Source: Asterias rubens (lineage: Eukaryota > Echinodermata > Asteroidea > Forcipulatida > Asteriidae). From it: a DNA stretch of 64,000 nt. Position 1 is the stretch's first letter. Every line of letters begins with the position of its first letter. Shown piece after piece: positions 1-10,100 of this stretch. The stretch covers positions 4,398,309 through 4,462,308 of the forward strand of contig NC_047065.1 of NCBI RefSeq assembly GCF_902459465.1, read 5' to 3'. Both the position numbers and the translations under genes were made by a program. The notes beneath the pieces are model-generated. The model made no database searches. It saw nothing but the letters and a program-made list of their open reading frames with translations, and was not told the DNA's origin.

Positions 1-49
1 AAGGTGCGTCCAGCAATGTGCTTCTACCATTTCAATTGTTTTTTTTTAG

Positions 50-2877
50 TCAAATCTTTTGTGCATGATTTTGACTCTCAATTCAGCTCATTTGATTGTC
101 ATGAAAAACATAATTTTGAAAGCAGGAAAGCTGTGGCTGACTCAGTTTATGATGAAGACTCTGACTTGACGAAATACTCAGGGGCAGGATCTCAAACATC
201 AGTGCGACGTCTAATTGTGGGTAAGCTCTGCGATTATTATTACTAAATATCAATTGAATTCTGACGGTATGTATTTTTAATGTATGGCAAAAAATGGCCC
301 CAAAATGCTAAAAACCACTTAACTGGGATGCAACCAAAGAAAGACAACCTTCAAAGACTGAGGAAATCAGGACCTAATAAGGGTCCTGGACTGAAACTCA
401 TCCTTCCCTGAGACCACTCGGCCACAACGACCACTCGGCCACAACACTCATTGTCAGTCCTCAACTTTAAGCTGAGTTTTAGGCCCCCTATATAATTGAT
501 GAAAGTTCATTCTGCGTTTTAAAATCATTATTTTGAGTTTTCTTGTCATAGATCTAAAGATGTTCAGACAATCTGATGGCAAGTTTGGTATTCGGGGAAG
601 TCCAAGGAATGACAATTTGTTTCTTTGGGTAAGTAGTGTTGATTAAGGGAACAAAAGGGTAGCGACAAGTTCTTTAACGGCTGTTTAAAACCAGCAGGGT
701 CGTTGCCGTGCCTTTATCGCACGGCAACGAGCCTGCAAGGTTTTAAACGGACGTTAAGAACGAGTCACTACTCTTTTATTCCCATTCATAAATGCCCTTT
801 TGTTAAAAAACGTTAGCAAAATACAATTATAGACACTTTGACAATTGAAAACTCAGGTTTGAAGTATTATTTTGTTTTTACTTTTATAGTGAAGAATCCG
901 TTTGATGCGCGTGGGTTGTGTGTACGCGCGTGGGTTGTGTGTACGCGCGCGCGCTTATAAATAGATCATCGCGCACACTTAGAAATAGATTACACGCTGT
1001 TACTGATAGCTATGATATGCGCGTTCCCAGAGATGCGAAGTTCAGAGGCCAGCTATGCGTGAGATTTTTCAAAGCCTAAAAGTACGTAATAAAAAATGAT
1101 TTTTTAAATTGTCTATTATGAATAATGGTACAGGATGTGCAGCTGACAGATTTCGATGCTGGATCCCCACTGACTAGAGACCTGAATCGCTTTGCAGCAC
1201 AGAATAAGGAAAGGCCAGAGCTTCATCTTGAGGTGATCTTCCCAGATGATTACCCAATGTCTCCACCATTCATCAGGGTCGTCAAACCAAGATTTGAATT
1301 CTTAACAGGTAAAATATACCTGGGAGTCAAAAACCCTTTATTACACAGGGGGGGGGGGGTGTATTAAAGGCAGTGAACACTATTGGTAATTACTCAAAAT
1401 AATTATTAGCATAAAACCTTACTTGGGAATGAGTAATGGGGAGAGAACATTGTGAGAAACTTCTCCCTCTGAAGTGACATGGTTATTCGTAAAGAAGTAA
1501 TTTTCCACGAATTTGATTTTGAGACCCCAGAAATAGATTTTGAGGTCTCTCGATTTTGAGGTCTCGAAATCAAGCATCTGAAAGCACACAACTTCGTGTG
1601 ACAAGGGTGGTTTTTTTTACCTCACAATTTCGACAACCAATTGAGTTCAAATTTTCACAGTTTTGTTACTTTATGCTCATGTTGAGATACACCAAGTGAG
1701 AAGACTGGTCGTTGACAATTACCAATAGTATCCACTGCCTTTAAGCACTGTATACAAAATGTTTACCCGAGTTCTGTGAACAAAATCCACATAGGCAAAT
1801 CACTCAGTGGGATTAAAACCCATGACCTTTGCATTGCTAGAGCAGATGTCTTACCAACTTAACCACTGAGGTTGCCTGGTAGCTAGAGGCAGTTAAAATT
1901 CTATAATTTAGCAAAGGGTACCTCAACAACTCGCATGGAGTGCTCCCCACATCCTGTATCCAGGCAAGTCAGTTATAAACAGACATTATTCAAATCTAAA
2001 TCGGAAATGGTTTATTGGAACATTCTCTTGTTCCACATCTAGTTTACTAAATATTCAGATTTGATGGTCTGTTTTTTTGTTGCAGGACACGTGACAGTAG
2101 GGGGCAGCATTTGTATGGAACTATTGACAAAATCTGGCTGGCGACCAACAAATGATATAGAGGTAAGTTCTGTTACATATTTTCCCGCCCATTTTGTAAA
2201 AGGATCTTTGAAAAGATCCTTCATCGTGATGCATGTTCAACACGGGGCCTTTCTGAAAACAAATTGAGAAAAACACGCTTGAACATGTTGGTTTTTCTTA
2301 AATTAATCTGTGCACCTAAAGGGTTTATGATCTAACATAACTTGGGAATTCCTTTTTACAAAATTCATCAAAAAGGTTTGAGATTAAGCAATCGATCTAT
2401 AGACCCATTGCACATGATGTCACACTCTCAAGAAGGAGGCAGATCATTGGAAATAGCTGTTCTCTGTGCTTAAAAGCATGCGGGTGACCTCAGCGTACCT
2501 ATAGTGTTTCGCGTTATGCAAGGGGGAGCTATTGATTTCTTACACAATACAGAATGCGCCTACGAACAATGCGCGTAGTTTGGGATGGCAACTCTCTTCT
2601 GTGCATGTTTGTTTACAATTTTGACACCCAAAATGACAACCAGGATAGGCACATGTGAGTACGCTGCACGTATTGCAAGGGGTCTATTCCTTAAATTGAC
2701 ATTAATCTTTCTTCTACTCTTTTGTTAACGCAGAGCATCTTGGTACAAGTCCGATCAGCGATCATGTCCGATCCCAATGCAAGGCTACATCGATCCCAAG
2801 CGAACGTGCCATACACTATGAAGGAAGCTAAGACGGCATTCCAACGAATGGTTGAGCGATACAAATGGGATAAGTAA
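50..2877 (+). CDS. UBE2Q-type ubiquitin-conjugating enzyme (E2), 3' part; 5' exons lie before the window
   Basis: Five exons, 50-220, 552-628, 1134-1308, 2086-2162 and 2734-2877 (stop TAA 2875-2877), join in phase through GT-AG introns to give 213 residues. The E2 (UBC) fold is recognisable: a FPDDYPMSPPFIRVV segment, then HVTVGGSICMELLTKSGW with the presumed catalytic Cys at about residue 150 of the visible part, and a C-terminal helix ending in ERYKWDK. The G-G-S/A-I-C-M-E-L-L-T signature separates the UBE2Q class from canonical E2s, which carry an HPN motif near the Cys. Family role: the Cys accepts ubiquitin from E1 as a thioester and passes it to substrate or E3. The start Met and the rest of the N-terminal region are upstream and unseen. 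The second exon could be alternatively spliced, since it is short. Which Q paralogue this is cannot be decided. The third intron holds a family A element and a SINE remnant. Confidence 0.86.
412..445. repeat. 17-bp perfect tandem duplication in UBE2Q-like intron
   Basis: GACCACTCGGCCACAAC occurs twice in direct succession. It is a simple local duplication and no function is apparent. Confidence 0.8.
640..812. repeat. Hairpin repeat, family H, copy 1 (intron)
   Basis: An imperfect palindrome centred near 710 with arms CGTTGCCGTGC and GCACGGCAACG, inside outer arms GTTTAAAACC/GGTTTTAAAC. It ends in a segment (CCCATTCATAAAT...TTTTG..AAAAAAC) also found next to the hairpin at 9205-9380, so the two are copies of one dispersed family. 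It is likely a non-autonomous DNA transposon. Confidence 0.6.
907..954. repeat. Tandem alternating purine-pyrimidine tract (Z-DNA prone)
   Basis: Two tandem 20-bp units of GCGCGTGGGTTGTGTGTAC are followed by GCGCGCGCGC. The tract is almost entirely alternating Pu-Py and so could adopt Z-DNA. It lies in an intron of the UBE2Q-like gene. Confidence 0.6.
1364..1744 (+). mobile_element. Family A TTAA-flanked MITE, full copy, reference orientation
   Basis: It begins TTAAAGGCAGTGAACACTAT and ends with the inverse, TATCCACTGCCTTTAA. In between is a degenerate internal hairpin around GAGGTCTCGAAATC. No coding capacity is apparent. It lies in the third visible intron of the UBE2Q-like gene. TTAA flanks and purine (AGG) termini fit a Kolobok-type or piggyBac-like non-autonomous element; the superfamily is inference. 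Confidence 0.9.
1745..1885 (-). repeat. tRNA-derived SINE remnant
   Basis: Read on the minus strand there is an A-box-like CTCAGTGGTTAAGTTGGTAA and, about 30 bases on, a B-box-like GGGTTTTAATCCC. This is followed by a tail matching the one at 3603-3665. It abuts the family A element. The RNA polymerase III boxes are degenerate, so it is probably inactive. Confidence 0.5.
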
Positions 2878-2987
2878 TGTTTAATGTGCATCAACTCTTT
2901 CTGCTGCGTGTTTTGGCACCTTATGTCCCTAAATCATTCAAAAATATCAGAAATCAAATCGAAGCATGTTTGCTTTTTTAGATGTTG

Positions 2988-3100
2988 TGGCCAAGCGATC
3001 TACATGTAGGACTGTGGACTCAAGTTCTGAATGTGGGTTCGAATCCTAGTCTGGTCAGCCACAACACTTGCGTCCTTGAGCAAGGCACTTTATCATAACT
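2988..3100 (+). repeat. tRNA-derived SINE (SINE-b type)
   Basis: It has a tRNA-like head starting TGTGGCCAAGCG, then a B box GGTTCGAATCC, followed by the motif ACTTGCGTCCTTGAGCAAGGC seen in other copies here (22130-22195, 25475-25565, and minus strand 18640-18760). It lies about 110 bp after the UBE2Q-like stop codon, probably within its 3' UTR. Confidence 0.65.
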
Positions 3101-3101
3101 A

Positions 3102-3225
3102 CTTCCGTATACCACGCGCTCGTGGTATATGGAAAAAAAATATAGCGTGTCTGTGTCCAATATCCAATTCGGCCTTCCGCCTCGTTGGATATGGGGCGCA
3201 GAAGTGCTATATTTTTCCGAATTCC
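3102..3225. repeat. Nested palindromes
   Basis: Three inverted repeats are interleaved: CCGTATACCACG/CGTGGTATATGG around a GCGCTC loop; GGAAAAAAAATATAGC paired with GCTATATTTTTCC; and ATATCCAA/TTGGATAT inside the latter. It follows directly on the SINE at 2988 and probably represents a small hairpin transposon. Confidence 0.6.
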
Positions 3226-3602
3226 ACTCGTGCTTGTGTGATAACTTATAATGTGTTTTTTGTATGCTTTGCGGCTGACATTTTAAGAAAGATGTTTTGA
3301 AATCTGTAGCTACCTATCTTGAGCAGAGAGGAATGACAAGAGAAATCTCTGCTTTTTAAGAAATTGTTTTATGTACATACATGTAATAAGTCTAAAGATA
3401 ACTTTTAATGTTTTGGTTAAGATATAGTTAAAAAAAGTGTTTTTGTGAAAGTGACCAAAACCATTTTTCCTTTTGAAGGGCTTTGACTTGCTATAGAAGT
3501 TAATTCATAGGCCCTAGTTTTCCCAATTGTGTTTTTTTTTAAGAGTACAACTGTATTGATTGATATTAACTTTGGTTTTTACCCATACACCGATGTGTGT
3601 TA

Positions 3603-3665
3603 GCACTGTATACTCAGTACTTTTCCCGAGTCCTGTGAAAAAATATCACAGGCATGTTACTCTGG
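3603..3665 (-). repeat. SINE tail fragment, same family as 1745-1885
   Basis: AGCACTGTATAC...CCCGAGTCCTGTGAA matches the segment at 1745-1780 in order and orientation; the tRNA-like head is missing. Confidence 0.45.
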
Positions 3666-3768
3666 TGTATTGATTGAATTCAAATTTTTGTGTCCTTATA
3701 ACACTTGGCATTTTGGATGGTAAGCATGAAAATCTGGTAAAGCTTATCATACACAATGGCAAGAAGAA

Positions 3769-3774
3769 AATAAA
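3769..3774 (+). terminator. Possible poly(A) signal for the UBE2Q-like gene
   Basis: AATAAA lies about 890 bp after the stop codon, in an AT-rich stretch. It is the first good hexamer downstream that is not inside a recognised repeat. Sequence alone cannot show that it is used. Confidence 0.3.
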
Positions 3775-4433
3775 ACAAGCTTTGGTTCCCAGTCACAAAA
3801 ACTGTTTACATTTTTTGTTTTAATATCAAATCTACAAAATGTTTGCAGTTAAGCCCTTGGCTGCCGTGGGATTGTTTTTTAATGAATAAATAATTAAAAT
3901 CTTGGCTGGTAACCCATTCACCTACCCGTTTCTTGTCAATTGTTTGTTGGGCCCCAAAAAAACTTATGAAAATGGGATCATGGTGTACTCCAAAGTATCG
4001 TTGTTGAGAAATTGACACCAAAAAAGTTCTATCAATCAATGAAATAAAAAGTGAAAAAGAAATTCATGAAACATTATTATTCCATAATTTAAAACTCTTA
4101 AATAATAACTGCAACAATTATTTTTATGCTTGTGTAGTGATATCAAGGTGAATAATTTTTTTAAATTTGAGATACAAGTTTGGGGGAAATTACAAAAATT
4201 AAATACTATTTTGTTATAAAGTGTGTTTTTACAATATAATGTACATGGTTGTCATACAAATTATATGTTGATCTGTATTTTAGAAACATGTGCTCTATGT
4301 TTAATTGGTACCTTTAGCCTCTTTACATTGGACGATGTCTTATTGCGTAAACCTTTTCTGAACTCGATAACAAATGATGTTTATTTATGTTTCAGAGTTG
4401 CAACATCTCCTTTTGATTTGGTCATTTATGTCA

Positions 4434-4821
4434 GTTAAAGGCAGTGGAAACTATTGGTAATTGTCACGACTATCCTTCACAGTTGGTGTATCTCAACATT
4501 TGCATAAAATAACTAACCTGTGAAAATTTGAGCTCAATCGGTCATCGAAGTTGCAAGAAAATAATGAAAGAAAAAAACACCCTTGTTACACGAAGTTGTG
4601 TGCATTTAGATGAATGATTTCGAGACCTCAAGTTCTAAAGTATGAGGTCTCGAAATCAAATTCGTGAAAAATTACTTCTTTCTCAAAAACTATGGCACTT
4701 CAGAGGGAGCCGTTTCTCACAATGTTGTATACCATCAACCTCTTCCCATTACTCGTCACCAACAAAGGTTTTATGCTAATAATTATTTTTAGTAATTACC
4801 AATCGTGTCTACTGCCTTTAA
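4434..4821 (-). mobile_element. Family A MITE, full copy, reverse orientation
   Basis: TTAAAGGCAGTGGAAACTAT at the left, GTCTACTGCCTTTAA at the right, with an internal hairpin around ATGAGGTCTCGAAATC. It lies in the convergent gap between the UBE2Q-like and zinc-finger genes. Confidence 0.9.
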
Positions 4822-4972
4822 CGTATTTTACACCCAATATATTCCATTATTAAGCTTGCAACGACATACACTCCTCATGCAAAAATGCATCAGGAATAAA
4901 GAATAGTTTGGGGTTTTATGCCTAACCCAGCCGATGTGTGTGTGATAAGTTTGTGTACTAAACCCTGGTTCA

Positions 4973-5082
4973 TACTTCTTGTGGAAGCGTAGCAAACTTC
5001 CCAGCACTAGACGAGGAAAACATCAAGAATGTTTGTCACATCATTTGCTTTGCATTCATTCTCATGTGAAGTATGAACCGGG
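4973..5082. mobile_element. Small inverted-repeat element (family K)
   Basis: A 110-bp element with terminal inverted repeats CCCTGGTTCATACTTC and GAAGTATGAACCGGG. It is non-coding and MITE-like; only one copy is seen here. Confidence 0.6.
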
Positions 5083-5480
5083 CGGGCTTTGGTAGTTTTT
5101 TCCCTGAATCCTGCAAAAGAAATTAAATATTACCTAATTCATGTGACACTCTGACCAAAAATTATATTATTATTTTTGTTTTAATACTTACATTCATGTC
5201 TTGATATACTTGTACATTATATGGATACAAAATATTAATTTTTGCCATATCAAGTCAAAACATTCCATCAGAAACCCAACTTTGGATTTTTTCTGATCAG
5301 TGTAACACACGTAACCATAGAAAATAATTAGGTTGAAGCAGGGAAACACATGTAAATTCATAAAAAGTTAGTATCTTTGTCAGATACAAATAGTGTGTAT
5401 TTTGAATAAATCAATCTTTGCTAAACTTAGTTTTGCATTCCGTTTTCTTTTCCTAAACAATGATACATGTTATTTTGTTT

Positions 5481-5773
5481 ATTATTTTTGTTTATGCAAG
5501 TCGCCCGACACACAAGGCCTGAAGGCCACTTCAAGGTAAGGGCTACAACTATTTGTTCCAGAGGCCATTGCCACCTACTCCTAGGGCTGAAACAGGGTTA
5601 CCCCTTTCACAGTCCATACGAATGTAGGCTTGGGTATCTTCAACTCGAAAGCCTAGCCGTTAGAGCAGAAAGCACTACCTCCCCAATATTATATAGCAAG
5701 TGTCACGACCAGGATCCGAACCCACACCCTGCTGATCAAACACCAGTGCTTGATACCGCCCGGCCGTGACACT
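5481..5773 (-). mobile_element. tRNA-Ser/Leu-like SINE (SINE-a), near full length
   Basis: On the minus strand the head reads GTCACGGCCGGGCGG, with the B box GGTTCGGATCC about 45 bases on. Then come a body containing CCTGTTTCAGCCCTAGGAG and a 3' end GGGCGACTTGCATAAA. The same body is found at 19814-20143 (-) and 28412-28552 (+). Confidence 0.75.
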
Positions 5774-5859
5774 GCCACAAATTGCAATTGGATGAACTCA
5801 CAACATTTTCAGGAAAAGCTGATAAGTTACCAGTACTAATTTTAATCTCCATTATTTAC

Positions 5860-5883
5860 CAGTAGTGTCCAGTGCCTTTTAAA
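5860..5883. repeat. Solo family A terminal fragment
   Basis: ACCAGTAGTGTCCAGTGCC followed by TTTTAAA matches the outer 24 bases of a family A end. No other part of the element is recognisable next to it. Confidence 0.5.
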
Positions 5884-6338
5884 CCCGAGTGTGCCACACT
5901 TTTTCCGAGCCCAGCCAATCATCAACTTGCTAAGAGTGAAATTTGTGTTCCTGAAATGATGGCATTTGGAGCCAAAGTTACAAATTATGCTTGGTGGTGA
6001 AAGGGTAAATAGAAGAATCCAGATGAAGAGTGTAGTGGCCTATTGTTTGCATTTTGTTTTATCTATAAAAATGAAAGAAGGAAAACCCCACAAATTAAAA
6101 TACCGAAATGCATATAAACCAATAGAATGGCAACGTTTATATGCAATCACACTTTATCAGAAAGAAGTAAACATTTGAACAAAAACAAAGACCGCCAGAC
6201 TCGTCTAACTGTCCGAGTGGCCCGAAGCTAAAATCACTAGCCTCAGGCCTGGGGTCCAGTATACAAATTTGAGCACTGCACTATGTGATAGACCTACTTG
6301 TCAGGATGGATAACTGGACTGCAGAATTGGTGGCGTTA

Positions 6339-6550
6339 CTGGCCAATAGACCGATCCAGTAGGCTCCGCCCACGACGCACGTGTGAGCAAGAACACATGG
6401 GGCTCTCCAATGTCTTTCTGCACAACTCTGCCGGGCGCGCCAAGATATGCGCACGCTTGTCGGACCAAAGTGTCGGACTTTCGTTGCGTTGTGATTGGTC
6501 AATACGCAATGGGGCAGAGCTTAATGGATCGTTCTATTGCTATTTGCTAA
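6339..6550. mobile_element. Inverted-repeat element (family G)
   Basis: Termini CAATAGACCGATCC...GCTCCGCCC and, inverted, GGGCAGAGC...GGATCGTTCTATTG form an imperfect TIR of about 28 bp. The interior is GC-richer than its surroundings. The open frame running through it has no recognisable domain and is treated as chance. Confidence 0.6.
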
Positions 6551-6907
6551 ACATACTGGTTTATGGTCAGTGGTTCACTGGTTGTTTCAAACTTAACTTC
6601 TCTCCGAAATCCAGACTTTCTGGCATTGACTTTTCCTACTAAATGTACTACATAATAGGAACCAGATTTTCTCAACACAATGATGAGGCTATCTATCAGC
6701 TGCTTGCTTAAAACAAGGGGAAATACTTTGTCTTCAGTAATTTCCATAGGAAATAATTTTTGTTCCACATGGAACTTTCCAAATGAATCAAGAACCTTCA
6801 AAGTTAAGTTCTACCTGGATCATTTGCAATATGATGAGCTCAGCCCTCAATTGGCATTAAGCCCCGCCCACAATAAGTTACCCCTTGATCGATATCTTCC
6901 ATCTAGA

Positions 6908-7136
6908 GTTAAATAAGAACTAGAGGGCGCACTGGTGATATTGCTTGCACAAATGTGACTGGACCGCAAGGAGACATGTACTCGATGCTGTATTGTCAAC
7001 TTACAAAATGGCCGCACTAACACACGCTCTGTGATGCCGTTTTGCAGGAGTGTTTTGTGAACAAAGAAAACGTCCCCACACGCGCATGCCGGGGCCGCAA
7101 ATGTAGGCCAGTGCGCCCTCATATCTAACTCTATGA
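6908..7136. mobile_element. Inverted-repeat element (family D), copy 1, at the 3' end of the zinc-finger gene
   Basis: Ends TAGAGTTA...AGAGGGCGCACT and AGTGCGCCCTC...TAACTCTA. The second copy is at 53417-53662. Its edge is only about 6 bp from the zinc-finger stop codon (7142-7144), so nearly all of that gene's proximal 3' UTR would be transposon sequence. Confidence 0.75.
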
Positions 7137-7141
7137 TATAT

Positions 7142-10100
7142 TCACAGTGACATATTCACAATGATATCATAACCCCCTGGCACCACCTCTTGTTGTTCTT
7201 GATTGTTTAGTACTACTTGGATCATTTGCATATCGGTTGCTCCGCCTTCCATCGAGACTGGAGGATTGTCACCGGTCGGCACTATCTCCGCCCTCATTGG
7301 ATGGTGCTTCATAATTTCAATGCCGTGAACGGCGCCCAAGTGTCTCGAAAGGTGGTGCTTGTGTCGAAATAGATAGTTGCAGATCTGACATTTGAACCTT
7401 CCTTTGGTCGTGTGAGCTCGGTAGTGAGCCCTGCATAGTGGTTCAGTCTTGAAGCGCCAGGTGCACCCAGGGAAGAGGCAAGGGAACGGACGGTCCATGG
7501 AGTGAACGGCCATATGTTTGGTGAGAGTTGAACGGTCCGTGTACGCGGATCCGCAGATGTGGCACAAGACGCAGCCGCTGCTGTGCACCTGACGATGCAT
7601 GTGGATCTCGCTGTGGAGCTTGGACTGGAAGCCACACTGTTGACACTTGAAGATCTTCTCCCGGTGAGATCTCCGGTGTGCGGTCAGCCGGTTCCTGGAC
7701 TTGAAGGCCTTACCACACTCATCGCACAAGAAGTTCTTCTCCGTGCGATGAGTCTCCATGTGAACCCGCCTCAAGCGAGCCTTCTTGAACACCTTACCAC
7801 ACGTCTGACAGGGATAACTTTCTAGCGTTTTCTTCTTCTGCCTCTGCTTTACTTTCAGTCTGGTGTTTTTATGCCTCAACGGATTCAGGCAAGACCTGTA
7901 ATTTGACAGGGACGTTATTTGACCTCTGAACTCCTCCCCGTCTTTCTTCTTCTTCTCCAAGAACATCTTTTCATACTTGCCTACTTTATAATCATTAATA
8001 AAGTTCTTGTGGGAGTCAAACATGTGCCTCGACATCATTTCCACCTCATAAGTATGGTGATCGCAGAACAGGCATCTGTAGATGGATTTACCGTAGGTGA
8101 ATTTGGCTCCTTGTACAGTCACAGTTTCCAAAGCAAATCTGTAGTTGATCGTGTCTCGTAGGTACTTCCCGGTGGCCTTTTCGGGTATTTGTTTTCTGAT
8201 TAATGAGTAGACGTTTTCATCCTCGTCATTGATGCACTCAGTGTCAGGGTCAACCACGACAGCGATGATCTTACCATCGGTCTCGCCAACCTCAACCACC
8301 TCATAAGGATTCTTCTCATTGACTGGGTCGCCTTCTTGAAAACTGACTCTGTGATGGTCAGAGTAATGCTCCACCATTGATAAGTCAGAAGAGAACTCCT
8401 CGAAGCACAGTTCACACCGATACCCCCTGGGTACATCCTTGTCTGAAAATGTGAAGTAATAAAATAATTTTTCAATAGACCGTACTAAATATGACGTCAC
8501 CGTTCAAATATCTGCCCTACAACTCTTGGCGTCTTTGCGCATGTGCGTGGGGGTGTGCGTGCATGTGCTGTAGAAATCAAACCGAGAATGCTGCGTGCTT
8601 CATTGGTGTTTACGTTTGGACGCGCATACAGTTTGCCCTACAAGATGGCGACTTTCATAGCAGACCGTTCTAAATATGGCGTCACCGTTCAAATATCTGC
8701 CCTACAACTCTTGGCATCTTTGCGCGTGTGCGTGGGGGTGTGCATGCATGTGCTGTAGAAATCCAACCGGGAATGCTGCGTGCTGCGTGCTTCATTGGTG
8801 TTTATGTTTTGACGCGCAAACGGTATGCCCTACAAGATGGCGACTTTCATAGCAGCAAAGGGGTTAATTCAATATAGTCTGTAACATGTACCTTGCAGAA
8901 ATATTTTTAACAGCCCATTATTATGCATGCATAATGAACATGATCGACACATAAAGGATTCTGAAAGAAATCCGAGTCTCAAGCAACTTACACGATTTTG
9001 AAGCAATGCGGTACGCAGCTTTGAAGCCTACAGCATGGCACCCACCTTCACAGCCTGATTTGTTAATTGTACTCTTGTTTCCCAAGAAGAATCGCGCTAT
9101 ATTTTTAAGATGACGCTTGTGCATATGGGCTAGTGTTGTCACTTTTTGTAGAACCTGGATCAATCTTTTCCACTTCACTGCTATTGAATAAGGGAATCAT
9201 TGTGTGGTGAAGAGGTTTTTAACTAGTGGTTTAAACCCGCGCCGAGGCCTGGACTTGATACATTTACCAAGAGGAAGTCGAGGTAAATTATCAAGAACCA
9301 GGCCTCGGCGGGTCTAAACCACTAGTTGAAAATCGATTCAACACACTTCCCATTCATAAATACCTTTTCAGTCAAAAAACATCAACACTTCCTGGTCAAA
9401 AGGTAAAATAATTGCAAAAATTTTAATTCTTCAATGATTTCTTTCAACACAACACCCCTCCAGCTATGAAATGGTAAGGCCCTCGGGTAAACAACTCCTT
9501 ATAAGGAGATGATGTGCATGACGCGCATATCGCATGATGTGGCACAACTGTTTCAGCCGTTGCTCTCGACCAATAGGAATGAAGAAAACTGTCTTATAAG
9601 CGCAGGTGCAAGCGCCCATGTCACGCCCATGTTATAAAACTTTTTACTGGTGTTATAACATCCTTTCAAACAACCCCTCGTGATGCCCTCTCGACCAATC
9701 AGAATGGATAAACTGTCTTAGGTTTTTATGAATGAAACTTTAAGCATTCATGACTTGGTTGTTAGGCCTAATTGCTAGATTTCTTTACTCTGTGACCATT
9801 ATCCTCAACATGGTCTCTACATCACCATTATGACGATAACTCAGAAACCACATGAGATAGTGCTCGAAAAAGTTAAAATATCCTGCATGTCCTGCCACCA
9901 CTTTTTCATTCATCATGAAATAAAATAGTATCTAATTTACTCAACTTGCGCTCTTAAATTGTATCATACACTTATAGAATGCTTCAATGGGTAAAATATG
10001 ACCAAGTTTGTAGACTCTGGTTTACAGTTGGAAAGTTCGTCTGCTCGAGAGTTAAGGGGAGTTAAGATGTCAAGGAGGAATCTTCTCGCCACTTTTCAAC

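Noticed and set aside
6298-6642. 114-codon open frame beside the zinc-finger gene
   Set aside because: Most of it lies within the family G inverted-repeat element.
8443-8500. N-terminal extension of the zinc-finger open frame (Met at 8500)
   Set aside because: A good acceptor (TTTTCAG) at 8443-8445 and the upstream exon at 13192-13078, which completes a zinc finger across the junction, show these codons are intronic.
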